From Cryobacterium sp. N22 (lineage in GTDB: Bacteria; Actinomycetota; Actinomycetes; Actinomycetales; Microbacteriaceae), in contig NZ_PJJP01000035.1 in the NCBI RefSeq assembly GCF_002929555.1, positions 109,748 to 173,747 on the forward strand: a DNA stretch of 64,000 bases, read 5' to 3'. Shown here piece by piece: positions 1-8,163 of the stretch; position 1 is the first letter of the stretch; each line of letters opens with the position of its first letter. Made by a program: the position numbers and the translations under genes. The notes beneath the pieces were generated by a model. It did no database searches. It was given only the letters and a program-made list of their open reading frames with translations, and was not told the DNA's origin.

Positions 1-1
1 C

Positions 2-538
2 GAAGGCTACGGGCCGATCTCGCCCGAGGCCGCGCGGGAGATCGCCGGACATGCGCCGAGCTTCACCCGGCTGCTCACCCATCCGGAGACCGGGGTGGTG
101 CTCTCGCTGGGAAAGACCCAGCACAAGAACACCAAGGCCATGAAGAAGTGGCTGCGGGTGCGGGATGAATCCTGCCGGTTCCCGGGCTGTTCCCGCCCGG
201 CGGTAAAGTGCGACGTCGATCACACCGACGACTGGGCCGGCGGCGGCAGAACCGACTGCGACAACCTCGCCCACCTCTGCGAACCCCACCACCGGCTCAA
301 GCACCTCAGCCAATGGCGAGTGACCCAGAAACCGGGCGGCATCCTCCTCTGGACCTCACCGGGGAAACGCAGCTACCGCACCGACCCGGCCAACCCGATG
401 GCACCACCCCGGCCCCGGCCCCCAGTGGTGGGCCCGAAAACCCGGAAGCGGCCCGCAGACGAGAGCTACCTGACGCCGCCGCGGCACCGGCCGGCCCGGA
501 AGCCGACACCACCGGTACCCGAAAACCCGCCGTTCTAG
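2..538 (+). CDS. HNH endonuclease-domain protein, 13E12/DUF222 type (3' part)
   Basis: Only the last 178 residues lie in the window; the frame is open to the left edge. The C-terminal HNH nuclease fold is clear: a zinc-type pair CRFPGC, then a VDHTDDW block (catalytic-type Asp-His), an N-L-x-x-LC stretch and the closing EPHHRLKH. This arrangement follows the C-terminal end of actinobacterial 13E12-repeat/DUF222 proteins, whose N-terminal DUF222 region would be upstream of the window. The last ~50 residues are Pro/Arg-rich and low complexity. The biological role of the family is not settled; these genes are multicopy in many actinobacteria and sometimes regarded as mobile. The family call is confident, the function is not. 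Confidence 0.85.
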   Translation, partial: EGYGPISPEAAREIAGHAPSFTRLLTHPETGVVLSLGKTQHKNTKAMKKWLRVRDESCRFPGCSRPAVKCDVDHTDDWAGGGRTDCDNLAHLCEPHHRLKHLSQWRVTQKPGGILLWTSPGKRSYRTDPANPMAPPRPRPPVVGPKTRKRPADESYLTPPRHRPARKPTPPVPENPPF

Positions 539-583
539 GCGTTCGCCGAGTGGCCCAAGGCAGGGTTCCGTACACTCGGATCC

Positions 584-1876
584 ATGTCCCCGATGAGAGC
601 AGAATACGAGATCCGCCGGTTCGAGCCGGCAGCCCCCGGCGAGCCCGGATATCCCGAAGCGACAGCCTGGGACAGCGCGGTGTCGTTTGGGTTCCATGAG
701 GAGCGCAGCAGCGACGAGCGGGTGCAGGAATCCATCGCCAGGAGCCGGGTGGACGGCGCGGTGTTCACCGGGGCGTACCAAACGAGCCAGCCTGCCCCGC
801 ATTCACTGGGCAGCGAGGTGCCCGTGGCCACGTTTGGCACCCAGCCGAGCACGCTCAACATCGGATTCGGCAGATTGCTGGATGCGCATCTGATCACCGG
901 CGTGACGGTGCGCACCTCACACCGGCGTCGCGGGCTGCTCCGCCGCATGATGACCGAAGACCTCGCCCTGGCCAAGGGCAAGGGAATCGCGATCGCCGCC
1001 CTCACCGCATCGGAAGCGTCGATCTATGGCCGGTTCGGTTTCGGTGTGGCTACCGCAGAGCAGAGCATCACGGTAGATACCGGCGCCAAGTTCCGCCTCG
1101 ACCATGTGCCGGTGGGAACGGTGGAGGTGGCCGACCCCAAGGTGCTTCTCGAGCTGGCGCAGCAGGTCTTCGCCCGGCTGCACGGCGAACAGCCGGGGTC
1201 CATTGGCCGTCAGGAGTTCTACCGTCAGCTGGCCGCCGGGGCGGCGAGTCGCGAGGGCGGTCCAGACGCCAAGGTGAAGGCGGCACTGCATTATGGGCCC
1301 GACGGCGCGGTGGACGGCTACGTCTCGTACCGATTCGGCGGCTGGGACAAGACGCCCGCGACGATGGAGATTGTGGACCTGGTGGCCGTCACCCCGACGG
1401 CCTACCTGGAGCTCTGGCAGTATCTGGCGGCCATCGACCTGGTGGAGCGCATCACCTGGAACGAGGCGCCGGTGGACAACCCGCTCAGCTGGGCGCTGAC
1501 CGACCCGCGTTGCGTGACGGCGTCGAACCCGCGGGACCTGCTCTGGTTGCGCATCCTCGATGTGCGCCAGGCACTCGAAGCGCGCCGCTTCGCCGCCGAC
1601 GGCACGCTCGTTCTGCGAGTCACCGACGGCCTGGGTCTCACCGCGGGCACCTTCGCGCTCGAGGTGCACGACGGCACGGCGCGGGTCACCGCATCCGCCG
1701 CGGCACCCGACCTGGAATTGGACATCGCCGCCCTCTCCTCCGTCTACCTGGGCGCGGTGAACCCCGTGTCACTGGCGGCGGCCAACAAAGTGCGCGAACA
1801 CACGCCGGGTGCAGCGTTCCTGGCCGCCAGACTCTTCGCGGTTGAGCGCCCCGCCCACTGCCTGACGCACTTCTAA
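584..1876 (+). CDS. eis: Eis-family GNAT N-acetyltransferase
   Basis: This 430-residue protein has the Eis layout: an N-terminal GNAT domain with the acetyl-CoA loop V-R-T-S-H-R-R-R-G-L-L-R near residues 108-118, a second GNAT-like domain, and an SCP2-like C-terminal domain. The chain ends ...CLTHF, with a terminal aromatic residue as in Eis enzymes, where the C-terminal carboxylate takes part in catalysis. The family acetylates amines on aminoglycosides, peptides or other amines; the substrate here is unknown. A TACACT box at 571-576, seven bases before the ATG, suggests a leaderless transcript. An in-frame ATG at 593 is an alternative start. The gene stands alone. Confidence 0.85.
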   Translation: MSPMRAEYEIRRFEPAAPGEPGYPEATAWDSAVSFGFHEERSSDERVQESIARSRVDGAVFTGAYQTSQPAPHSLGSEVPVATFGTQPSTLNIGFGRLLDAHLITGVTVRTSHRRRGLLRRMMTEDLALAKGKGIAIAALTASEASIYGRFGFGVATAEQSITVDTGAKFRLDHVPVGTVEVADPKVLLELAQQVFARLHGEQPGSIGRQEFYRQLAAGAASREGGPDAKVKAALHYGPDGAVDGYVSYRFGGWDKTPATMEIVDLVAVTPTAYLELWQYLAAIDLVERITWNEAPVDNPLSWALTDPRCVTASNPRDLLWLRILDVRQALEARRFAADGTLVLRVTDGLGLTAGTFALEVHDGTARVTASAAAPDLELDIAALSSVYLGAVNPVSLAAANKVREHTPGAAFLAARLFAVERPAHCLTHF

Positions 1877-1890
1877 CCGGATGCCGCCGA

Positions 1891-1919
1891 GCGGGCGCCC
1901 GGAGACCACGGGCGTCCGC
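1891..1919. terminator. Bidirectional hairpin between convergent genes
   Basis: Eleven-base arms (1891-1901 and 1909-1919) pair with one mismatch around a 7-base loop, in the gap between the convergent eis and NUDIX genes. The position fits a shared terminator, although there is no long T tract. Confidence 0.6.
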
Positions 1920-1936
1920 TTGGTGTGCGGAGCGGG

Positions 1937-2470
1937 TCAGGCCTGCCGGTCAAGCAGCACGTAGGTGTACGCAGATAGGGTCGCCGCATCCACGATGTCT
2001 CCCTTGCGGATCATGCGCCGGAAGTCGTCTTCGCTGAACCAGCGGTGCACCATGTCCTGCTCGGTGATCTCGCGCTCCGGCGGCCCGGGCGTGAGCTCGG
2101 TGGCCAGATACAGATCGCAGCCCTGGCTGCTGTGCCCGTAGGCGCTGTAGAAATGGGCCAGGTGCCGCACTTCGCCGGCACGCATCCCGGTCTCTTCCTG
2201 CAGCTCGGCGCGGGCCAGGTCCTCCTGGCTGCCGTCATTCTCACCGGGCCAGGAGCCCTGCGGGAACTCCCAGGCCCGCCGCCCCACCGTGTACCGGAAC
2301 TGCTCGACCAGCCAGAATCCGCCGTCGACAAACGGCACGACGATGGCGAAGTCGGGCTTGTCGACGACACCATAGATGCCTGTTGAGCCGTCCGGACGGC
2401 GCACGACGTCTTCTCGCACGGTCATCCAGGCGTTACGGTAAGCCTCCCGCGTTGACAGGGCTTCAATCAT
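1937..2470 (-). CDS. NUDIX hydrolase, ADP-ribose pyrophosphatase-like
   Basis: The 177-residue product has a NUDIX box within residues ~70-100: an FPQGSW lead-in and the helix ARAELQEETG. The usual REUxEE core is AELQEE here, so the canonical Arg is Ala; I recall the same substitution in a related NUDIX subfamily, so I do not read it as inactivation. A hydrophobic YxVGRRAWEFPQG segment precedes the box, as in ADP-sugar pyrophosphatases. The likely reaction is hydrolysis of a nucleoside diphosphate linked to another group. I chose the ATG at 2470 because an AGAGG lies upstream; the frame stays open 18 codons further without a convincing ribosome site. The real substrate cannot be told from sequence. 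Confidence 0.8.
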   Translation of the reverse strand: MIEALSTREAYRNAWMTVREDVVRRPDGSTGIYGVVDKPDFAIVVPFVDGGFWLVEQFRYTVGRRAWEFPQGSWPGENDGSQEDLARAELQEETGMRAGEVRHLAHFYSAYGHSSQGCDLYLATELTPGPPEREITEQDMVHRWFSEDDFRRMIRKGDIVDAATLSAYTYVLLDRQA

Positions 2471-2526
2471 GGGCACCGCCTCTCGGTCCCATCCAACCAC
2501 GGCCACAAAGCTCCCCGCCCGCAAAG

Positions 2527-2565
2527 GCGCCCCCGCAGCCAGGGGGGAGCTGGCTGCGGGGGCGC
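2527..2565 (-). terminator. Strong hairpin after the surface-protein gene
   Basis: Perfect 15-base arms (2527-2541 and 2551-2565) surround a 9-base loop, 16 bases past the stop of the VWA gene and followed on that strand by a short T run. It should terminate the surface-protein transcript before the NUDIX gene. Confidence 0.75.
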
Positions 2566-2580
2566 TCTGCGCTGCGAACG

Positions 2581-5500
2581 CTAGGCGTGCTTGCGGCGAA
2601 CCTTGAACATGACGGCTGCGCCGATGAGGATGGTCAGCAGACTGAACACCCCAGCACCCAACAGGCGATCGGAGTCCACCCCGGTGTGCGCGAGTGCACC
2701 CAGAGACTTCAGGGTCACTCTCACGCTGTCGTGGTCGGCAATGCCCGGACCCGTGGGAGGCGTCGCGGTCACGGTCGCGGCGTTGATCACGAAGCCGGCC
2801 GCCTTGTCAGCGTCGGTAACGGCGTACTTCGCCGTCGCCACAACAGTCGCCCCAGGAGCGAGCTCGCCCTGGGCCTTCGGCCAGGCACCGTAGGTGATTT
2901 TCGACAGGCCACGCAGTTCATCCGCTATCGAGACGGATGTCAGCGACACGTTGCCCGTGTTGGTGACGGTGAAGGTGTAGCTGATTGTGTCACCTGCAAT
3001 CACACCGGTCTTCACCAAGGAGATCGCCGGACCGTCGACGAGCGGCAGATCGAACGTGTCCTTGTCCGAGACCACCGGCCCCTGTGGCGGCGTGCCCGTC
3101 ACGGTGGCCGTGTTGGACACGATGCCGGCGTCAAGGTCTGCCTGCGTCAGGGTGTAGCTGGCGGTAGCCGTCACCGACTGTCCAGGTGCAAGCACACCGG
3201 AGTCAGCCGGCCAGGCGCCGTACTTCACGTCCGACAGCCCGTCGAGGGCGTCCTCGATGGATACCGACGTCAGGGTGACGGTGCCCGAGTTCGTCGCGAC
3301 GAACGTGTAGGCAATCGTGTTTCCGCTCAGCACACCGGTCTTGACCAGTGACACCGAGGGAGTCCCGCCGAGGGGCTGGTCGAACTCGTCCTCGTCGGTG
3401 ACGATGCCGCCGCCGGGCGGGGTTCCCGTGGTCGTCGCCGTGTTGTGCACGGTGCCGGCATCACGATCCGCCTGAGTCACCGCGTACGTCGCCGTGGCGG
3501 TCACCTGCTGGCCAGGAGCAAGAGCTCCTGCGGCAGCCGGCCATTCGCCGTAGACGATGTCCGACAGTCCGTCGAGCTCATCGGCGATTGCCACCGAGGA
3601 GAGGGTGACGGCCCCGGTGTTCGTCACAGTGAACGTGTAGGCGATGGTGTTGCCCTTCAGCACACCGGTCTTCACCAGATTCAGCGCGGGCGCACTGTCG
3701 AGGGGCTGATTGAAGTTGTCCTCAGCAGAAACGGGAGGACCACTCGGCGGCGTTCCCGTGGTGGTGGCGGTGTTGTCAACGGTGCCCGCATCCCGGTCAG
3801 TCTGCGTCACAGCGTACGAAGCGGTCGCGGTTACCGACTGACCCGGGGCAAGAACACCCTCAACGGACGGCCACTGACCGTAGGAAATCTCCGACAGGCC
3901 CTCGAGCTCATCAGCGATCGACACCGACGACAACGTCACACGGCCCGTGTTCGTGGCCGTGAACGAGTATTCGATGGAGTCCGCGTCAAGAACGCCGGTC
4001 TTGACCAATGAGATTGCCGGGACATCTCCCAAGGGCTGGTCGAAGTCGTCCTCGTCAGCAACTGGTGGACCGCTCGGCGGTGTTCCCGTTGTCGTCGCGG
4101 TGTTGTCCACGGTGCCCGCATCACGGTCAGCCTGGGTCACCAGGTACGAAGCAATTGCGGTCACCGACTGGCCCGGGGCAAGAACGCCCTCCGCGGCCGG
4201 CCATGTGCCATACGAGATCTCCGAGAGTCCGTCGAGCTCATCCGCAATTGTCACCGAGGACAACGTCACGTTGCCGGTGTTCGTCGCAGTGAACGAGTAC
4301 GCGATCGTGTCGCCATCGAGCACACCGGTCTTCACCAGATTCAGCGCAGGTGCGCCGTTTAGGGGCTGGTCGAAGTCGTCCTCGTCAGAAACCGGCGGAC
4401 CGCTCGGCGGTGTTCCCGTTGTCGTCGCGGTGTTGTCCACGGTGCCCGCATCACGGTCAGCCTGGGTGATCGCATACGAAGCAGTTGCGGTCACTGATTG
4501 GCCCGGGGCGAGAACGCCCTCGGCGGCCGGCCACGCGCCGTAGGCAACCTGCGACAGACCCTCGAGCTCGTCGGTGATCGACACCGCCGACAACGTCACG
4601 TTGCCGGTGTTCGTCGCAGTGAACGAGTACGCGATCGTGTCGCCAGCCAGCACACCAGTCTTCTCCAGGGAGATTCCCGGAGTGAGTTCAGGCAAAGTGA
4701 CGAGGGCCGGAGCCTCATCGGTCACGGCCGTTCCGGCCGGTGGGATGCCCGAGGTAGTGGCAGTATTCGACACTTCTCCGGCCGTAACATCGGCTTCTGT
4801 AAGGGTGTAACTCGCGGTCGCGGTCACCGATTGTGTCGGCTCAAGAACACCCGGAGCACCGGGCCAGATACCGAACTCGATGGACGACAGGCCCGGCTTC
4901 GGGTCGGCGAGCGTCACGTCGGTGAGGGCAACGGTCCCCGTGTTGGTGACGGTGAACTCATAGTCCACGATGTCGCCGGCCACACCGGTGGCGCCGGCAG
5001 CGAGGGTTCCGGTCTTCTCCAGATCGATCGACGCACAGTTCGTGTTCACGATGCCGATGAGAGTGCTCGCCAGTGCAGCGAATCCGGCGAGGTGGTAGTC
5101 GTCGCCCTCGGCCGGTCCGGAGATCTGAGTGATGTGCTCACGGAACGTCGCCAGCTGATCGCCCGCGATGTTGTCGTTCACACCGATCGGAACGATCCGG
5201 GTGCCCTCGCCCTTGACCAGGTTCGCGCTGCGGACGGCAGCGTCGATGGTCGCCTGATTGGTGCTGTTTCCCGGGCCCTGGACGGGGTTGGCGTACTGGG
5301 TGGGATTGCCGTCGGTGAGGAAGAAGAGCGCGTCGTAGGTCTCGGGGGACTCCGCAATGGCTGAAAGACCGCGGTCCCAGTTCGTGCCACCCTGCGCCTG
5401 AGCCGGACGCTGCAGGCCGTTGACGTAGGACACGATCGCGTCGACGCCGGCGGAGTCGGCAACCGACGTCAGCGGCAGCGGCGCGTTGGATCCACCGCTG

Positions 5501-5829
5501 GTGGCCGGGGCTGTTGAAGCGAAGTTGCTTACCGCGAAGCGCACCGGGTAGCCCTCGAGCGCATTCGCGAGCTCAGCGAGCTCCTCACGGGCCTGCTGAA
5601 GCTGTGCGTCGGTGACCGAATTGGACAGGTCCAGGCTGATGGCGAAGTCGACTGCACAGTGCGCGGCCAGGGCCGGATTGGGAGCTGCGGGCACCGTCGA
5701 CTGCACTGCGAAAGCCGCCGATGCGCCGCTTATCGCCAGAACGGAGGCGAGAGTCGCGGCCACCGCACCCCGCGCGACGTGTCGCGACTTCCTTCGGCGT
5801 ACGGATGAATCAGGACGTAGTCGTCTCAT
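2581..5829 (-). CDS. Sortase-anchored VWA surface protein with seven DUF11/DUF7507-type repeats
   Basis: This 1082-residue protein is built for the cell surface. Residues 1-42 form a long Arg-rich signal peptide ending in ASAAFA. A von Willebrand A domain follows (~58-255) with a MIDAS site: D67-x-S69-x-S71, T149 in GGTNW and the TDG at 172-174. Then come seven ~100-110-residue repeats, each starting like L-x-KTG and containing TNTG, a family common in bacterial adhesins. The end is LAHTG (1046-1050), a hydrophobic helix and a basic tail, the LAxTG signal of class E sortases. The ATG at 5829 has GGAGAA nine bases upstream; the frame runs 63 codons further without a good start. It probably binds a matrix or partner cell through the VWA head. 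No sortase gene is nearby. Confidence 0.85.
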   Translation of the reverse strand: MRRLRPDSSVRRRKSRHVARGAVAATLASVLAISGASAAFAVQSTVPAAPNPALAAHCAVDFAISLDLSNSVTDAQLQQAREELAELANALEGYPVRFAVSNFASTAPATSGGSNAPLPLTSVADSAGVDAIVSYVNGLQRPAQAQGGTNWDRGLSAIAESPETYDALFFLTDGNPTQYANPVQGPGNSTNQATIDAAVRSANLVKGEGTRIVPIGVNDNIAGDQLATFREHITQISGPAEGDDYHLAGFAALASTLIGIVNTNCASIDLEKTGTLAAGATGVAGDIVDYEFTVTNTGTVALTDVTLADPKPGLSSIEFGIWPGAPGVLEPTQSVTATASYTLTEADVTAGEVSNTATTSGIPPAGTAVTDEAPALVTLPELTPGISLEKTGVLAGDTIAYSFTATNTGNVTLSAVSITDELEGLSQVAYGAWPAAEGVLAPGQSVTATASYAITQADRDAGTVDNTATTTGTPPSGPPVSDEDDFDQPLNGAPALNLVKTGVLDGDTIAYSFTATNTGNVTLSSVTIADELDGLSEISYGTWPAAEGVLAPGQSVTAIASYLVTQADRDAGTVDNTATTTGTPPSGPPVADEDDFDQPLGDVPAISLVKTGVLDADSIEYSFTATNTGRVTLSSVSIADELEGLSEISYGQWPSVEGVLAPGQSVTATASYAVTQTDRDAGTVDNTATTTGTPPSGPPVSAEDNFNQPLDSAPALNLVKTGVLKGNTIAYTFTVTNTGAVTLSSVAIADELDGLSDIVYGEWPAAAGALAPGQQVTATATYAVTQADRDAGTVHNTATTTGTPPGGGIVTDEDEFDQPLGGTPSVSLVKTGVLSGNTIAYTFVATNSGTVTLTSVSIEDALDGLSDVKYGAWPADSGVLAPGQSVTATASYTLTQADLDAGIVSNTATVTGTPPQGPVVSDKDTFDLPLVDGPAISLVKTGVIAGDTISYTFTVTNTGNVSLTSVSIADELRGLSKITYGAWPKAQGELAPGATVVATAKYAVTDADKAAGFVINAATVTATPPTGPGIADHDSVRVTLKSLGALAHTGVDSDRLLGAGVFSLLTILIGAAVMFKVRRKHA
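2710..5030 (-). repeat. Tandem ~330-bp repeat array inside the surface-protein gene
   Basis: Seven repeat units encode the stalk domains. The middle units have a 330-bp period and are very similar at the DNA level: the stretches starting at 4081 and 4411 match over nearly 60 bases, including silent positions. That points to recent duplication or gene conversion rather than only conserved protein. The first and last units are the most diverged. Confidence 0.8.
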
Positions 5830-6253
5830 GTGATCGGGTTCTCCATGGTCGATCGGATGGCACAGCACATACAGAGAACGGCCATGCCCGGCAGCTGGGT
5901 TACTGCCGCCCAATGCTCGCCTCTCCCTCGCCCGCGTCAGCTCGGATTCTGCGAATTTCACCCGCCACTTCACCCTTCTCCCGGCAGGCGGTCTGCGGCG
6001 CGCATCGCGGCCGGACACCTCCCCTTTGGGGGCGCGGAATCTGCGATATGGCTGATGAGGCGCTAATTATCCCGTCACAGGCCAGAACGGGTGGCGGTAG
6101 GCGGCACAGCGGCCATCGGCGGACCGGGCACGGTGGCCTTCATCGACTCATCACCCCAGAGTCTGAGGTCGGAATCATGGCGCTGTCGATGCCCAGAATT
6201 GCGAGATTGGGCTGGCTCCGCTTGCTCTCTACGGTGCGGTTGACGGTCTGTGG
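5830..6253 (-). promoter_or_regulatory. Long gene-free stretch: probable leader and promoter of the surface-protein gene
   Basis: This 424-bp stretch between two minus-strand genes holds no convincing gene. A GATAAT box on the minus strand (6066-6071) could be a -10 element, which would give a leader of about 230 nt before the start at 5829. The leader contains GGGTGAA and, further on, GAATCCGAGCTGAC, loosely recalling conserved parts of actinobacterial ydaO (c-di-AMP) riboswitches. The match is weak and I do not assign it. The left part also lies past the stop of the LuxR gene. Confidence 0.25.
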
Positions 6254-7831
6254 TCAGGCGAGCAGGTGGGGTGCCGTCGTAGCGACTCGAATGGCACCGT
6301 CTCGGTCGTTCACGTCGAGTTTTCGATAGATCGACTTCAATTGGGTCTTGATCGTGTTGGGTGACAGGTGCTCTGCGGCAGCGATCGCCGCGACGCTTCG
6401 CCGTTGCACGAGGTGGCGGAACACGACTCGTTCGCGTTCGCTCAGTTGCACGGTCGGGGGTGCGGCTATCGCACTTGTACGAGAGTCGAGTTCGCGGAGC
6501 ATGCGCGGTTCGAGCGCCGCCCGGTGATGTGAAAGCAGTGTCGCTTGTTCGGGAGCGGTCAGGCGAAGCAGCACGATGCCGAGTTTCTCAGAGGCCACGA
6601 GGTCGATTGCCGCCGCGAAGTGCACCCGTGCCTCCTCGATTTGGCCGAGCTCAAGCTTCGCCGCGGCGACGAGCACCAACAGTTCGACGGTGACGCGAGG
6701 ACTGATCAGAGTCTGGGACAGCCCCGGCGCTGCGAGCACGAGAGCCCCCCGGGCGTCTCCCTGCCGGAGAGCAGCCCACGCACGAACGATGCGCACGGGA
6801 TCGACCGCGGCGGGAAGGGTGACACCGTCGAGTTGCGCGATCGTCTGAGTCGCCGAGCCGACATCGCCAAGCGCCAATTGCAACTCAGCGACCGCCATCG
6901 TGGACAGCCACCCGTTCAGGCCGCTCGAACGCAGGCGCTCTGGCTGGGTTGACAGTGTCGCGCCGACGCGGGCGAGCTGCTGCTGAGATTGACCGGAGGC
7001 TCTGGCCAACGCGGATTCGACAAAGAGCCTAAACGCCCAAGACTCCCGGTCGATGTCGGCCGACGGCGCGGCATCCAGTGCCTCTTGCGCATCTTCGAAA
7101 CGAAGATCACTTACGGCCAGAAGGGCGCGCGCGAATGCGCCCGCTGTCAATACAGTGTCAACGGCCGCCGCTTCCGCTGGACCGTCCTGAGTCTCACGCC
7201 CGGCTCCCGGCTGGCGACTCAACCACTGTTCAGCGACGCCTCGGTTACCGGAGAGCGCGTAGTTAAGCGCCAACGAACCCGCCGCCTCCGTGGCAATACG
7301 CTCGTTGTCGAAGGTCAACGCTTCATCGAAGGTGCGTTCGTAGGCACGGTTCGCATCGATCAGCTCGCCTCCTAGTTCGAGAGTGATCGCCCATTGCAGC
7401 CGGATGTCAGGGAGCACCGGTCGGATGGATGCGATCGCTTCGTCGGAGACGTCGGCGATCATCCCGTGCGCCTCGCGCACCAAAGCCACAGCTTCGGCCA
7501 TGTTCCCCTGGAACCGTGAGGACACGCTCCGGCTCGTGAGGTCGACGAGGATGTCGAGCAGGCCACGGGGAACGGGTGCCACCCGATGCTGGAACCGAAG
7601 CGGGCGGCGATCGCCGCTCACCGGCAGGTAATTCACGTAGGTCTTCGCCGCAACGAGCCGCGGGTTATCGGCAAGGACCGCTGCCGGGAGAGTATTGATC
7701 ACTTCCAAGAGGAGTGCCTGATTCGTCTGTGTGAGAGCTACCCAGTTTGTCTCGACTGATTCGATCGCGACGGACCACGCCTGCTCGCTCAGCGCGTCAC
7801 GCAGCTCTTCTTCAAACGACGAATCCCCCAT
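6254..7831 (-). CDS. LuxR-family transcriptional regulator, orphan
   Basis: The 525-residue protein ends in a LuxR/GerE helix-turn-helix (~455-515): LSERERVVFRHL, then SVAAIAAAEHLSPNTIKTQL with the T-I-K recognition helix. The large N-terminal part is Ala/Leu-rich and helical, likely TPR-like, as in the C-terminal parts of MalT/LAL regulators. I see no Walker A motif, so it is not a full LAL ATPase, and there is no receiver domain. The ATG at 7831 lies nine bases after a TACAAT box on the coding strand and lacks a ribosome site, so the mRNA may be leaderless. The frame continues upstream into an MFS-like remnant that I treat as separate. Target genes are unknown; it may control the neighbouring surface protein. 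Confidence 0.8.
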   Translation of the reverse strand: MGDSSFEEELRDALSEQAWSVAIESVETNWVALTQTNQALLLEVINTLPAAVLADNPRLVAAKTYVNYLPVSGDRRPLRFQHRVAPVPRGLLDILVDLTSRSVSSRFQGNMAEAVALVREAHGMIADVSDEAIASIRPVLPDIRLQWAITLELGGELIDANRAYERTFDEALTFDNERIATEAAGSLALNYALSGNRGVAEQWLSRQPGAGRETQDGPAEAAAVDTVLTAGAFARALLAVSDLRFEDAQEALDAAPSADIDRESWAFRLFVESALARASGQSQQQLARVGATLSTQPERLRSSGLNGWLSTMAVAELQLALGDVGSATQTIAQLDGVTLPAAVDPVRIVRAWAALRQGDARGALVLAAPGLSQTLISPRVTVELLVLVAAAKLELGQIEEARVHFAAAIDLVASEKLGIVLLRLTAPEQATLLSHHRAALEPRMLRELDSRTSAIAAPPTVQLSERERVVFRHLVQRRSVAAIAAAEHLSPNTIKTQLKSIYRKLDVNDRDGAIRVATTAPHLLA

Positions 7832-7867
7832 AGCGAATCTATTGTAGGAGGGTTTCTCGTTCGCCCA

Positions 7868-7963
7868 ACCCCCCAGAAGCCGGGGTCTGCGGCGTCCCAA
7901 TCTTCCCGGCGTGCGGTCCGAAAGCACACCGAATATCGGGTTGGCGACGCGTTTCCCATACAT
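7868..7963 (-). pseudogene. Fragment of an MFS transporter gene
   Basis: About 32 codons encode an MFS cytoplasmic-loop signature: A-NPIFG-LSDRT, then R-GRRRPRLLGG. This is motif A of sugar/drug MFS transporters such as the GPH and SLC45-like groups. Nothing recognisable as transporter extends more than a few codons on either side, and the frame runs on into the LuxR start. I read it as a deletion scar. It could also have been recruited as an N-terminal extension of the LuxR protein, which I think less likely. Confidence 0.55.
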
Positions 7964-8093
7964 AGTGATTAGACCGTGATCGAGCCTGCAGACGTCGAGG
8001 GATCAGACCGGGAATTGACGTCGTGAGGACCACCGAGCCCCGAGGGACGGGCGGGCACTGACGTCCCCTTGCCGCCAAGAGATTGACTAGTAC

Positions 8094-8151
8094 TTGACAT
8101 CCACAAAAACGTTTATGTAAGATCACTCCCAGATCAACAAAAACGTTTTTG
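8094..8151 (+). promoter_or_regulatory. LacI-type promoter with two operators
   Basis: TTGACA (8094-8099) and TAAGAT (8118-8123), 18 bp apart, form a good promoter. A 14-bp palindrome, CAAAAACGTTTTTG, is perfect at 8138-8151, and a copy with one change lies at 8104-8117 inside the spacer; their centres are 34 bp apart. One site blocks RNA polymerase binding and the other lies just past the expected start of transcription. This is the layout of a self-repressing LacI gene that also controls the downstream operon. Confidence 0.8.
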
Positions 8152-8163
8152 GGATTGGGTTCA

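Noticed and set aside
5830..5930. c-di-GMP-I riboswitch on the plus strand (GGCAGCTGGGTTACTGCC stem)
   Set aside because: The conserved 5' half with GGCAAACC is missing and no plus-strand gene follows.
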